Below are positions 1 through 24,074 of a stretch of DNA of 64,000 bases, piece after piece. Positions within the stretch are counted from its first letter, which is position 1. The number at the start of each line of letters is the position of its first letter. This DNA comes from Engraulis encrasicolus. Taxonomy: Eukaryota; Chordata; Actinopteri; Clupeiformes; Engraulidae. Both the position numbers and the translations under genes were made by a program. The stretch spans positions 41,114,983 to 41,178,982 of the forward strand of contig NC_085867.1 in NCBI RefSeq assembly GCF_034702125.1. The letters run 5' to 3'. The notes beneath the pieces were generated by a model that saw nothing but the letters and a program-made list of their open reading frames with translations, was not told the origin of the DNA and searched no databases.

Positions 1-543
1 GCCGGAAAAAAGGAGTTTGCATGTATGTTATCAACCACATAACCAGCGGAAGGCTTTATATCATAACGCATGTATGATCAGTCTACAAGAGGGGGAGGCC
101 CTCGGCCCTCGGCACGCTGGCGGAGCACTGCTCTGCCGACATTCCATTTAATTGTTTTCAGTACGGCCTCGCACAAAATCCGTCATTACCACCTGTAAAT
201 TCTGACAATTCAAGTCTATTTTTTCAGGCCACTCAATAACATCCTTTGCTGATTACATTGGCTAGCATGGTATATTTAGCATTACATACAGTTTGGCACC
301 AGTTTGCAAGGGCAAGCAACCTTGTCACATTTGAAAGTGCTCTGCAATGCTGTCGGAAGCGTTAGGCGTATTCTAGCAACGCAATTACAGTAGGCCTTGG
401 TCAATGTGAGTAGGAGGAGGAGGAGGGCGGGGGGGGAAGGTGGATGTGTGGAATGTAATTACAGTTGGCCATTATGAAGAGGAGAGAGGGTGGCAAGGTG
501 TATGTGTGGCATGACAATAGCTGTAAAAATTGTGGCAACTCAC

Positions 544-11583
<11,040 letters not shown>

Positions 11584-12100
11584 ATAGCCCGACAAAATTC
11601 ACTCAGTAATGTACTAGCCGCTTACAGAGCTAGCAGAACAATAGCAAAGTGGCCTTCCACCACTGGTTACAGGGTGTTTTCTTCCACGGGGAATCCTTTC
11701 CTGACGGTGGTATGCCTTGGTCGTATTAATTCCTACCGGTGTCTATACTGTAATTTCGAGGAAAATCTCTTTTTACTGCCAGTGCCACCGAATATTGCAT
11801 GAATTCCTGCCACTTCATAACCCTATTCTTGGTGAAGCGCTCTAACAGAATACTAGTCTACTGTCATCCAGGCACTTCCTTGCAGTGAGACCGACACTGC
11901 CCACACACTGAGTGAATGTGTCTCAAGCCAACCACGGAATTCTTCGAAATTTAAGGAGCAAATACCAGCCAATAATAAAAACGACAAGGCGTCGTCTACT
12001 TCGACATTTTTCAACACAAGGCGGTTTCCTGTGTTTTCATGTACTGCTGCTCACGACGAGTAAAGCTGTAGACCAGTCTTGAATGGAGTCTTAGCGCCCT
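11584..12100 (-). promoter_or_regulatory. putative nedd4l 5' UTR and promoter region
   Basis: This segment lies directly upstream of the nedd4l start codon and is free of microsatellites and recognised transposons. It has scattered CpGs, for example near 11600-11640, 11700-11760 and 11985-12060. I see no clear TATA box and cannot place a start site. The role is inferred from position only. Confidence 0.3.
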
Positions 12101-12916
12101 CTATTGTTGAAATCTAAAATGTGTTGGCCCTCGTCCAATACATCAGTTGGTGATGGTTTGTCAATTTGGTAAGCTTTCCTAATTGACTATCCACCACATT
12201 ACATTTCACGTGGTGTGACCAAAAACAGACTCTGTGCACCTCATAATCTTTTCCAATTTAAATGGAAAGTTCACTGAGCTATATATTTTAAAAATAATTC
12301 ATAAATAAAGGAGTGCAATTGACTTCCTTTCACCAACTACACTATGGTGTGGCATTTAGCCTAGGCCTACATAAAACTGAAAACAAAAAGTAGGGTATGG
12401 AATTATCTGAATGGAACATTCAAAGACTGATTGGACAGGCACAGGGCACTTTTCTGCACTCGCCTTTTCAATCGTGCACTTTCCTGTTAATCTTTAAAGT
12501 AGTAAGCAGAAAGAACACATGAGGACATGGGGAAATGAATAAGTAGCCTACAATGTAACATTCTATACAGTGCAGTTTTTAACATTCCATTTTTCTATTT
12601 TGAGAATGTGTTTAACAATGTCAGGATTCAAAAATTCAGAATTATGGAGCACCAAATTCTTTAGAACCTCCACTGTCCTAACATTCCTGGAAAACAAAAG
12701 TAAAGTCAACAATAGGGCCTATAGGCTACAGGTACAGGTACACAGGTGATCCCCTATCCAGGCCACACAATCATTTATTCCACTCAATTCCATTTCACCA
12801 TACATGTAGGCCTAACTGGCCATCCGGGCACTTTGTTCGTGAATGTGCGTTACGCCCCTTTTTTGGGGAAAACAAATTGAATGTTTCATTAGCTTATATG
12901 CAACATCGGCCAGCCT
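12101..12916. other. unassigned intergenic sequence
   Basis: AT-rich sequence upstream of the nedd4l promoter. I see no coding exon, RNA gene or recognisable repeat except short palindromic TAGGCCTA motifs near 12363 and 12810. Confidence 0.6.
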
Positions 12917-13192
12917 AAGTAAACGGTTACGTGGCGCTATTCCGACATGTCGCTATTCCGACATTGATGTCTATTGACGGAATACCGGCGCGAGTTATGC
13001 AATTTCTTTGGTTTGTGCTACGTTGCTCAGCTTTTACTAAGTTTAGGGAGAGTGCATACAGTTACCCTAACCCTAACCCTAACCCTAACCCTGACCCTAA
13101 CCCTAACCCTAACCCTACGGTATGTCAGCTGTCTGAATAGCGGTATGTCGGAATAGCGGTATGTCGGAATAGCGATTGCCCCCCAAGTAAAC
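12917..13192. mobile_element. TIR element with telomere-like (CCCTAA)n core
   Basis: The arms carry CGCTATTCCGACAT twice on the left (about 12935-12964) and its reverse complement, ATGTCGGAATAGCG, on the right (about 13130-13174). Between them lies a run of about nine CCCTAA units (13063-13117). An 8-bp direct repeat AAGTAAAC flanks the unit at 12917-12924 and 13185-13192 and looks like a target-site duplication. The core is internal and is not a chromosome end. Confidence 0.65.
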
Positions 13193-13552
13193 ACAGTCCA
13201 TGCTTCAGCCATGGCTGTTTGGCTATAGGGTATTATTTGAACAGCCGACAATATAACACGTCTTCGTCATGTTGAGCGTGAACAACGCTAGTCTACAGGT
13301 CCTTGTCTTTTGTTTCTTCATTCCAAACACCGCCAATTATTTGCATTGGCTTATCCCTCAATATTTTCCCCCAAAAAGGGGCCTCACTTGTCACAAAGTG
13401 AAAGAAGCTGGATATATCATGGCTGGACTGGCCATAAGGCATACAGGGAATTTGCCCTGTGGACTGTTGACTGTTGATTTTTGGCCTGGTGCCCCCCTCA
13501 ATGTAGAGATATCAGTCCTCGTGCCACTACAGCTGACCACTCTGAGTCAGAT

Positions 13553-14187
13553 TTAACTTGGTTGTGTTAGAAACATGGTTACGTTCATGGTGTTAGCGGT
13601 CAAAATTGGCCGCTCACACAAAAAAGGTAATACAAATACATTGATTAAAAATCTGATTGGCATATTTTGTGATTAGTACCTCTTAGACATCCCTTTGAAA
13701 CATTTCCAAGGTCGTTTAAATTTTATTCTGCTTTGTTTTAGTGATTTGTAGGCTTTTTTTCTTATCTTGCACCAATTCGTTTTATTAACCCTCTGGAGGG
13801 CCTCTCAGAGGCTTTCAGTTTGGAACACCGTTACTTTTTTTAAGTATTTCAACTAATTGTAAACATCTATACTAATGTGGCACATATGGTTGTATTCTGA
13901 AAAGCCCAACAAAAAAGAATATGAGAGTAAAGTGAATGTAATATAACTGTAGGCTATATAACTTTGGGAGATGTAAATTAATGGTCCGGTCATTTTTGAC
14001 CGAAACACCAGTTGGTGTATCTTCCACAATTCTTTAGGAATTTCATTATATTTCATTTTGACCATTTGAATATGTTAGCTGGAGGATATCATGAAGTGTC
14101 ATTTGTGTATGATGAAAAATAGAGAAGTTATTTAAGAATGAAGTTTCAAAACGGTCATTTTTGACCGTAACACAACCAGAGGCTTAA
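13553..14187. mobile_element. TTAA-flanked TIR element, about 630 bp (piggyBac-like, non-autonomous)
   Basis: TTAA tetramers at 13553-13556 and 14184-14187 bracket inverted GGTTGTGTTA and TAACACAACC termini. Inside are GGTCAAAATTGGCC and two copies of CGGTCATTTTTGACCG palindromes. There is no transposase frame. TTAA targeting suggests the piggyBac superfamily, but the TIRs differ by a 3-bp offset, so the class is tentative. Confidence 0.5.
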
Positions 14188-14276
14188 ATATACTTTTTGG
14201 TTGTTGTAGTCAAAATAGCTTGTGATAGAGGACTAAAACTGTAGTCACACAGGCTTCACTGTCTCTCTCAGTGCCT

Positions 14277-14478
14277 GGCGGACCGGGGGACTCACTAATT
14301 CGACGCTCTTTCGGTACTTACCGCTTACGTCATACAACCCTAACCCTAAACCTAACCCTAACCTTAACCCTAAACCTAACCCTAACCTTAAATCGCTTGT
14401 TTGAAATGTTTGATTACCATGTGACGTACCACGTAAGTACCGAGAGGGCGTCAAACTAGTGGGTCCCGGCGGACCGGG
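14277..14478. mobile_element. TIR element with telomere-like core and 11-bp flanking direct repeat
   Basis: The direct repeat GGCGGACCGGG is at 14277-14287 and 14468-14478. The element between them begins GGGACTCACTAATTCGACGC. Its other end, read on the minus strand, is GGGACCCACTAGTTTGACGC. The homology continues through TCGGTACTTAC, giving about 35-40 bp of imperfect TIR. The centre (14336-14391) is CCCTAA with CCCTAAA and CCTTAA variants. Confidence 0.75.
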
Positions 14479-17100
14479 ATCTTGGCTGAAAATGTACGGC
14501 CTGATTTTTTGGCCCAGTCCAGCCTTGGTATAGGTTCACATGTCTACTTCTTCCCTTTTGTTTTATTAGCTTACACCAGAACTCTGACATCAACAATTGA
14601 CCTCAGTAAATTTGTTAAGAAAGTTGTCACATTTGTATATTTCTGAAGTACTTGGCAAATTAGGTAATTACCTTAGGCCCCAAGCTGAAAAGGGCCCCCC
14701 TGGTAATGATTACGTATTGTATTCAATGAAAACTTTGTGAGTGAGGCAAAACCTCATTAAATTCAATTACCAAAAAGGGCAAAATATCTCTTGAGGGGGA
14801 CTCTTCTGAATAGTTTGAAGAGAAGAGATTAAAATGAAATGGAAAAAAGGATTAGAAAATGGCATCATCACAATCATCACCACTCGTCAGAGTTCTTCCC
14901 AACCACAGGCGTAGCTAAACAATCATTTCTGAGATGTGAGGCTAGGTGGACTTCCAAAAAAACAAACTTTACAACCTAATTCACTGAATGATTATTTCAA
15001 CTTGACCTGTTTTCCATATGAATAATGTCTTGTGATGATGTCACTTTCTATACACCCCCCCCCCATCTTCTATCTCTAAGCTTTTCCACCTTATATTATG
15101 CCATGATTTATGCCATTAGTTAAACCATGACAGCAACGTTACTAGGATGTCACCCTCCATCTGTCCATCAAACTGTATACAAATTTGGTACTACAGTGTC
15201 TTCCATGTACATGGCCTTACCTATGTAAGGGCATGTCTTTATTTTCAATGTTTTGCACTGATCATAGGCTGACTGTGACATGTGACCACTTCACATGGGT
15301 AGCACTTTTTTATTTCTGAAATGCATGAAAGCTGCATCGGCATGTGAGTTTCCTTGCTTGCTCTCAGTATAAATTCTGGAAGTTATATAAAACTAATTTT
15401 ATATCTAAGCTATCTAAAAACAAATTCAATAAAAAGCACAAGTTAAGCTCAGCTGCAGGCCAGCAACCAGTCTTTAAACAAGACGCTGTGAGTGTATTGC
15501 TTTGCTTCACAAGGTGTTGGGTTTGTAACTCCTCATAAACTTTCAGTTTGACCGTGCTAAAGTGAATACACTGTGGTTCTCTTCACAAGAATTACTTTGT
15601 GGTGTTGATCTTCAGCTGCCTTATACAGAATTGAACAGAAAGAAGCAGAACTGTCTTTCACAACCAGAGACCGGCTACGCTCCTTTGAACGTATTCAGAA
15701 TGCAGAAGTACATTGTTAGTTGATGAACCACTGAAACAACTTTTGAAACACCGAGAGAGATAGAAAAAATCTTGCCAGTGTTGCTGTAAAACCGAAAAGG
15801 AAAACAATTCTGATATGTAACACTATGTTTACAGATAGCACGAGAGACAACTGGCAACATGAAGGGATCTGGTGGTACTGGAAAAAACTGACTGCAATAG
15901 TAGTCTACATATTACCATAACTAACGAGCATTCTGTGTGGCACCATGGCAGACACCATTGAAATGAACACTGGGGATACTTTGGCTACTTTGGTTTCTTT
16001 GATTCTCTGGTCACAATATTGACGTTAATATCACATTCTTTTAATATACAGTAATTGTAATGTAACAATACGTATAACATAATGCTCAGGTCATGTAACG
16101 CAAAAAAAACGTCTGTTCGTTTAAGTGATTGGTTGTGTAATTTATTTTTTAACCAGCAGAGGGCCTTGTTGATATGTCTTTGCCAGAGCCGTACATCTCT
16201 GTGATGTGACCTTTTATATTGTTGTTTCCATACAGTGTGCTGTTATTTTATTCTAACATTGTTGTACTTACATGTTTCTTTTTTCTTTATTTCTTTTTTC
16301 TGCGTGCATGATTGGGCTCTGACACAGTCTGAGTAATTTGGTTTGACCTGGTACAAGGGGGTTGTAAAACCACAGAAGGGTGTTGTTGCATTTGTGGGGT
16401 GTTGTAGGTTCTTATGGATTGTGGGTCAATTTGAACCAAGCAATTATACAATTACACCTGTAGATATAGCCCACAGGTATCTTGCCTATTTACACCTAGG
16501 GATATACTGTCTTTTTATCTGTGGATATAGCCTATCTTGCCTTGTTTACTGTACACTGTGATTCTGAAGTAATGTAAGGGTATTTTCACACTGAGCAGGA
16601 ATATTTGCTTTCAAAAACCCATGTAATTTGATTTACATTTTTGTTTGCTTGATTTATTTGTTGATTAATTTTGTGGTGTTTCTCCTGTCTTTTGAGGGGA
16701 GCAATGGCTGACAGTATTTTATATAGGCCTACATTTGGCACTAGGCCCTACTACCAGGTAGGAGATGCATACTGAGACTATGACCACTGTGTGAACTGTT
16801 TGTTTTGTTCAAGGCCGGAGAAAAGGCAACAGTTTGTACCGAGCAAGTTTTTTTTTTGCCTTGGTCAGATTTTGTGCTTATTGTAGGATAATAAGTTAAA
16901 AAAAAAAGATCAATAAAAACAACTTGGTCCATGCATGAACAATTGTCTTAAAACAACAGCAGTATAATATTTCGTGTTCAAAAGTACTCGTTATTAGGTT
17001 ATTTTTTAAAGATTGACTAGATGTAGAAATGTTGACTAGATGATGATTTTTTAAATTTTATTTTTTAAAGAGCTTGCTTGTAAGATTTCATTTTTTGCAG
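14479..17100. other. unassigned intergenic sequence
   Basis: AT-rich DNA with homopolymer runs (for example C9 at 15055-15063 and T runs near 16850). The open frames are short and show no family motif. I see no gene. Confidence 0.6.
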
Positions 17101-18230
17101 TATCGGATGGCTGTGTGCCCTCCAGGCCTAGGCTTGGGCTAAAGGAGGGTTGGGGCTCCCTCTGCTGATCGATAATTTATTGGGTAGCTGTAGGCGGCTC
17201 TGCAAGACCATGGGATGAACAGGGACAAAGGAGTCTACCAACTTGGACTGGGGGAAAAATAGGAACCAGGCAATTTTGTTAAAGGGGCTCCTCATAATTA
17301 GCGGTGCAGAACTGACTAACCGGTGGGCCCCGCACCCTCGTTGGCCCCTATTTTCAGAAATGTAAAAAACCCTCTCTCTGAGGAAGGTGAAGTGAATATC
17401 TAAGCATGCACTGCATGCTGCTGGCAGAGGCAGCTGGGCAGCAAGCAACTGATTTGTTTCCCCCCTAACTAGAGTCCCCCAGGGGGCGTTAGCGAGCCCT
17501 TGGCCCTTGGTTGAAAAGGATACAGCTGAGAAGGAGTTGCTCATTTGCTAATGCAGGGGTATACGTCTATTTTTTAGTACCATGAGGGGTGTTGGCAGGA
17601 TTATGAGGTCAAGGGGGAGTTGGGAGGTTTATGAAGAGGTCAAGGGGGCGTTTGTATAAAAAAAAAGGTTGAGAACCACTCACCTAGATGATAAAGGGAC
17701 CTCAGAAGGTTGACAATCTTGACTACAGAGAACTTAATGCAAATGCATGCAGTGTAGGCTATTTTCACAGCATTATATTGTCCGTTTTTTATATAGGACC
17801 CCAGCTTCAATGACAATGTTCTGAATCACCTCTTCATGCAAGATCCCATCAACGAATGACAATTTTATTGAATGTCAAAAGTGCCCTTGAGTAATCCTCT
17901 TAAGTTATAGAATGTTGACCATGATGCTGGCAGCATTGGTGTGGCTCAGGACAAAGTAATCTGAAAGAGAAGGAAAAGGTAGCCCCAATCAAAGGCAGAT
18001 GAAAATAAAACCATTTACATTTTTTTAAGTGAACTGAATGAATTCATTGACAATGCATAACAATAAAGAGCATTTAGCATCATTCAACCTACAGAATAGA
18101 CCAAAATGTATTCTAAACATTTGACTTATCAAAGTGTAGACACCTTTGACAATAATTATAGCCATTCCTACACCCATTCACTCTCTGGGTGAAGTGCTGT
18201 GCAGAAAACAAATAGCATCTTATTTGCTCA
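17101..18230. other. unassigned intergenic sequence
   Basis: The 17.1-17.7 kb part has higher GC and a 138-codon open frame on the minus strand that shows no domain or codon pattern I recognise. It may be an old repeat. The remainder is AT-rich with nothing identifiable. Confidence 0.5.
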
Positions 18231-18660
18231 AATGAAGATTTGAACAAACAAACCGACACTGGAGAGCACGTGGAGAAAACATGGATCATACTTATATATT
18301 TTGGTTGTGTCCCTCCATCCAGACTTACTGGAAGGAGGTGACAGAAGTCATTGATAAGGTTCTGGGTTATAGTGTGGGTGTGATATTTCTTCTTCTGTAT
18401 TTAGGTAACATTCCTGAGGAATTATTAAATGGTTAAATTATTATGAAAAATGATGATGGCAGCAGGGGAAAAGGCAATCACCAAATATTGGCTTCAGAAA
18501 GATACACCTGCTGTGGGCACATTTGTTGGCATAGTAAAACATTTACATCTCATTGAGCAGATTACCTATATTCCTTATGGCTCCAAAAAGAGTTTGGAGA
18601 AAGTGGGAAAATGGTCCTTTTACATGAATGACATACCAACATACACGTAGGTTAATCGGA
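18231..18660 (+). pseudogene. relic of an L1/Tx1-type LINE ORF2 C-terminal region
   Basis: Broken frames read DHTYIFWLCPSIQTYWKEV, then VIDKVLGYS, then a frameshift, KAITKYWLQKD, and a final WSFYMND. The pattern H-x-FW-x-CP-x-I-x-x-YW followed by LxxGNIPE and KAIT-x-x-WLQKD is characteristic of the C-terminal end of fish L1-like ORF2 proteins. Stops and frameshifts make it inactive, and there is no reverse transcriptase domain in the window. Confidence 0.7.
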
Positions 18661-19036
18661 CATGTACTGATTGTGATGTGCATTTATTTCATGACCTCAA
18701 TACAAGTTTCTTTTTTAATTCTTACTTGTTTTTGCCCCATTTTTTCTCAACATTCTAATTGTAACAAAAATACCATAAATAACAAGTTGTTTTTTTTAAA
18801 TTAAGATTTGAAAGGAAAGCTGACTGATGCAGCGTTGACTGGCGCTGACTGTTGCAATGCTGAAAGTTGAAACATCAACACAAATAGTGCTTTGCTAATG
18901 AATGCCAGTTGATTGCAAACATTGAAAAAATAGAAAACAAAACCATTACACAACTGTAGGCCTACACACAGTGCATCAGTGCAAGTGCATGTCCTTCTTA
19001 ACCCCTTAGCACCGAGCCTATGTTAAAACTCTACTG

Positions 19037-19325
19037 TCACCGGGCAGTCATGGGTGAGCGGTTAGGGCGTCAGACTTGCATCCCAGAGGTTGCCGGTTCG
19101 ACTCCCACCCACCCAACCAGTGCTCTCCCCCATCCTCCTCCATGACTGAGGTACCCTGAGCATGGTACCGTCCCACAGCACTGCTCCCCATGGGGCGCCA
19201 CTGAGGGCTGCCCCCTTGGACGGGTGAGGCATAAATGCAATTTCGTTGTGTGCAGTGTGCAGTGTTCACTTGTGTGCTGTGGAGTGCTGTGTCACAATGA
19301 CAATGGGAGTTGGAGTTTCCCAATG
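19037..19325 (+). mobile_element. tRNA-derived SINE, third family
   Basis: The head has an A box (TGGGTGAGCGGTTAGGGCG) and B box (GGTTCGACTCCC). The body contains GAGGTACCCTGAGCATGG and CCCACAGCACTGCTCCCC, and the 3' part contains AAATGCAATTTCGTTGTG and GTGTCACAATGACAATGG. A truncated inverted copy lies at 24075-24232. Confidence 0.8.
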
Positions 19326-20050
19326 GGCTTTCAATTATAATGGCTATGTCTTAGTATGTTCCTTAAGGCTCTCTGTAATGTCATAGCAATGTTGTTATGA
19401 TGTAGTTAAGTATTTTCAGCAAATAGTGAATAGGTCTGCCGGCGACCCCGTCTGCAGTAAGAGGCTTCGGTAGCCAAAAAAAATCAAAGCCAAGGGCTGA
19501 TGGATTTGCAGGGCTTGCTGTGTTCCTCTTAAACCCTCCAAGAGGCCCTCTGTTACCAAGGGAACTAAGAACCATGATACACCTATAGGCTATATCCTTT
19601 TACACTATAGCCTATGTGCGTAATGAAATTCAGTTCATTAAGCACACGTCTGCTGAAAACTGTTATTAGAACCAATTTATTGTAATTATTATCATTATGG
19701 ACAACTCACTTTAATTCTGAATAAAGCTTCATTCCGCTTTGAAACCGTGATGTAAACACTTCACAATTCCGAATTAAATGAAAGATCAACGTAAACTCGA
19801 CGGATACTTAATTCTGAATTAGAAATGTCATGTAAACGTAGCCATTGTATGTATGTACCGTATTGAGTGTCCAGTGTTTCCCACATACCAAGTATTGTGT
19901 GGTGCTATGGGCAAAAACATTGGGTGCAGTGCAAGTGTTAGGCGTGTGCCCCCATTGATATGCACTATGTGGGGCTGCCGATCAATTTGTGGTGCTCGGT
20001 TTTGATTTTGTGGTGATGCACCACAGAATGTTCTATGTATGGGAAACACT

Positions 20051-20246
<196 letters not shown>

Positions 20247-20332
20247 GTGTGAGTGTTGCTCTCAGATGATTTTGTCCCAGGCCCAGCCCTGACTGCAGTG
20301 ATGGATTAATGAACTCAGTGAGGAGGCCCAGG

Positions 20333-20432
20333 ACCTGCCTTGACTCTAACGGTAGGGCCTCTCTCTCCTCATTCACTTCCTGTCAACCTCTCCTACTGTC
20401 CTATAATCAATAAAATCAAAAAGACAAAAAAA
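20333..20432 (+). mobile_element. SINE fragment (same family as 8479)
   Basis: A deleted copy. CTAACGGTAGGGC of the A box joins directly to CTCATTCACTTCCTGTC, a TCCTACTGTCCT motif and an A-rich tail; the B-box segment is missing. Confidence 0.6.
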
Positions 20433-21620
20433 CAGAGGAGGCTTAGGGTCATACTGAGGGCCCAGGGGCCATGTGCGATGGTGTCAAAGGGGGACCAAGC
20501 CATGAATCCAAATCACCACAAAACAATATTCAAAAGCAGCTCAAAACACTGACATTAATTGCATTTACACTGTAGGTGGTAGAGCCACAGACCACAGCTC
20601 CCATGATCCTATGCGTTTGAATACAATTCCCAGAGTTCCCATTTGCTTCCCTGCTGCATTCAAACCTGCTGCACAGATTTTTCCACACTCTGTTTCTAAC
20701 TTGCGTTGCAATGGTCTCACCAGACATAGTGTGCTGTACAGTATACGATAGGCCTCCGTGTTGTGTGTTTGTTTCTGAGAACGGCTCCAATGCCGTCAGA
20801 AGAGAGCCTACGTTAGCCACAACTCTCGTCTCCACTGTTGCGAGTACTGTGCCAACATAGGAGACCTCAAAGCCAGTGTTCTTGCTTTTTATGTGATGAT
20901 GTGATAGAATATGTTTTAGTATAGAATATGATGTGATATGATATGTTTTAGCCTAAAGATAATAAAGGCTTTTTAAATTCACTTCCTCTTTTTTCACTTG
21001 GAGTTGCCTGGATTATCCCCTTTTTGTTGAATTGGACTGACCCCCTTCATCCAAGAGCACCCAACATACTTAAAGAAGATACTGCGAATTTTTGAGCTAC
21101 CAGACATCTTGTGTTTTACATGTTTTAGTAGGCCTATGTACTGTATGTTTTAGTGTGATGTTGCTGCTCTAGTGTGTTCTTCCTGTAGTGGCAACAGCAG
21201 GATATGTATTGTCCATGTTTTGTGTGTTAATGTGTGTTTGTTTTGTCGCTCCATGCCCAGGGACCACTGATGCAAATTAGCTAACTCTGGCTGTAGAACT
21301 GTCTTGTACATGGCCCCTGTGAAACAAGCTAATAAACTAAACAAGGCTTGCTGCAGGTCAAGAGGACTTATTCACTGGGTGGGAACCAAGGTCAGCCACG
21401 TCCTTGAGTATAGTGTTGTGACTGCTGGCTGTTCGCATCGTGCAGGTGCTTCAGTGTCGTGCGCCACAACACTCCCACACCTGAATAATTCTGCATGTAT
21501 CCATGTATCCATGATTGCTGACGTAAGTAACACATCCAAAGTGATTTGAGATATATTCTAGTTGTTTGGATTATTTCAGGACTGCCACAAAATTCTTTGG
21601 AGAAGAGGGGAAAAAAGATT
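20433..21620. other. unassigned intergenic sequence
   Basis: No exon or mobile element could be recognised. Short open frames here lack family motifs. Confidence 0.55.
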
Positions 21621-21621
21621 A

Positions 21622-21724
<103 letters not shown>

Positions 21725-21995
21725 GAATGTCCTCCAGTGACCTTGGAATGTTCATGTGGATTTCTTCAGCGGGGCGACAGACTTATTTGTCCCCTCTGTC
21801 GGCTTCCCTGCATGTTTATAACTCTTTTTGTGAATGTACTCTTTTTGAACCAACGGCATTGCACATTCATTCAAAGTCTATCTCTCTCTCGCTCTCTTTG
21901 TTTTTAGGGCAAATTATATGAAATACTAAAGTTTTTGGTTTGGATTCATAGGCTGTAAATGCATGTAGCTATTCACACCACAATTCATGCTCTTA

Positions 21996-22358
<363 letters not shown>

Positions 22359-22407
22359 AGCCATTTACCACAATATGACTCGTGTTGGTTAAATAATATA
22401 GGCCTAG

Positions 22408-23840
22408 TGTACAAACCCCAACTCCATAGAAGTTGGGACACAAGGTAAATTGTGAATAATAACAAAATACTACCAGTTTCAAAACTTCTGATTCTTACTG
22501 TAGATGGAGAACGGCACAAAGAAAACATATCAGCCATCAAAACTGACCAAAATTATTGTTTTGGGGGATATTCATGAATATGTAAAAACAACACGTCTCA
22601 AAAGAGTTGGGACGGGGACAATAAAAGGCAACAAATGTTGAGGAAGACTAAAAACAAAGCAAAAGACAACACTTAACAGTTAATTACATTAACCAATGAG
22701 ATGTTTTTATGTAAAAACAGTGTTTATTCCTATCTTGGACATGATTTCACCAGCTTAAATGGTGAGTGTATTCCTCATCATGTTTTGCAATGTTTTCCTC
22801 TCTGTAGTGCTTACAGCGTGACAGGTCTTGACCAAAAGCCCGGCATTTTATCACCTGCTGGTCCTTATGATGGAGTTAAACTGATAAAACATAGTAGAGA
22901 ATGCAATTTGTCCTTATTATGTGGCAGTAATTGAAGATATCCCCTCAAAATATAATGCATGCGTGGCTTTTTATGCTGTTTAAAACCCATTTATATCATT
23001 CAGCACTGCATTTAACTCTACAGATGAGGAAGAACAACTTAACCAATGCACTACTGCACCCCCATGCCATCAAAGAGGCTGCCTTTTGAAGTTGGCACTA
23101 ACACAAGTTGGATGGTCCATTTTCACTGTAGCACAGGATGTACAAAACTTAATTATTTTCAAAAAACTTCTGCTTACTTCTGTAAACAAAGGACAGTTTC
23201 CCATGTCTTCTGGGTCTATTTTAAGTGAGCTCGGGTGCATAGGAGAATGTTAAACCCCTCTATCACTTGCACACATGAAGCGTTCTTAATATGGTCAATT
23301 TTCAATAGCTGTAATTCTTGGAGTGCTAGAATGAGACTACAGCCAATATATATTTCATGATGTCATGAACCTATACAATGATTTTAATGACAAAAATATT
23401 TCTTATATACACTCAATCATGGTAAATCAAAAGGAATTCAAAAATGTATGTAATAACTATGGTAATTGTTCCCTCTGCATCTTTAATTCTGAGTGATGCA
23501 GCCTGCCTGTGATGGTCTTATACCTGGACACACATATTGTCCATCACTACAATTCATTTTGAAATGTTCTTCTTTGGTTTTTTAAAAATCTTATTTGGAT
23601 GTTTATTATATTTCACTGATCCCCGTCCCAACTTATTTGAGACATGTTGCAGTTATCAAATGAGAAATGAGTACATATGTCCCCCTAAACAATATTTTTT
23701 CTCGGTTTTAACACTTAATATGTTGTCTTATCACTATTCTCCATCTAATGAATGGATTGAATGTTTTGAAAATGATAGTATTCTGATTTTATTCACAGTT
23801 AACCAAACGTCCCAACTTCACCAGAGTTGGGGTTTGTACA
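22408..23840. mobile_element. non-autonomous DNA transposon, 1.43 kb, nested inverted termini
   Basis: The outer termini are a perfect 17-bp inverted repeat, TGTACAAACCCCAACTC, followed by a shared GAAGTTGGGAC. A second inverted pair, GTCTCAAAAGAGTTGGGACG and a close variant, lies inside at about 22592-22620 and 23613-23645. No transposase motif is seen. Superfamily is not assigned. Confidence 0.75.
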
Positions 23841-23929
23841 TTGTACATGCTTATAAACTGTTAAGGCGTAGTCACTGTTATACATTTGCTGGGTTCAGAA
23901 TGGTAATGACCAAGTAATGCATTTCTTAA

Positions 23930-24060
23930 AGGTAGAGGGTGTAGGATTGTGGCCAGAGTAGGCATTGCAACTATGCTGCCCATTCCCAAATTTCATATTT
24001 TCATTAATATTTATATTATATATATTATATTGCTAAACTAATCCTTTGTTTATTCTACTT
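23930..24060. mobile_element. degenerate relative of the TTAA miniature element
   Basis: TTAAAGGTAGAGGGTG, ATTGCAACTATGCTGCCCATT and CCAAATTTCATATTT resemble part of the element at 47350-47715. The other end is not recognisable. Confidence 0.4.
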
Positions 24061-24074
24061 TTTTCCAACTCTAT

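Noticed and set aside
13063..13117. True telomere or chromosome fusion point
   Set aside because: The run is only about 55 bp, lies within inverted arms and direct repeats, and unique sequence continues on both sides.
17128..17544. 138-residue minus-strand open frame
   Set aside because: No recognisable domain, no splice structure, and a composition like a decayed GC-richer repeat.
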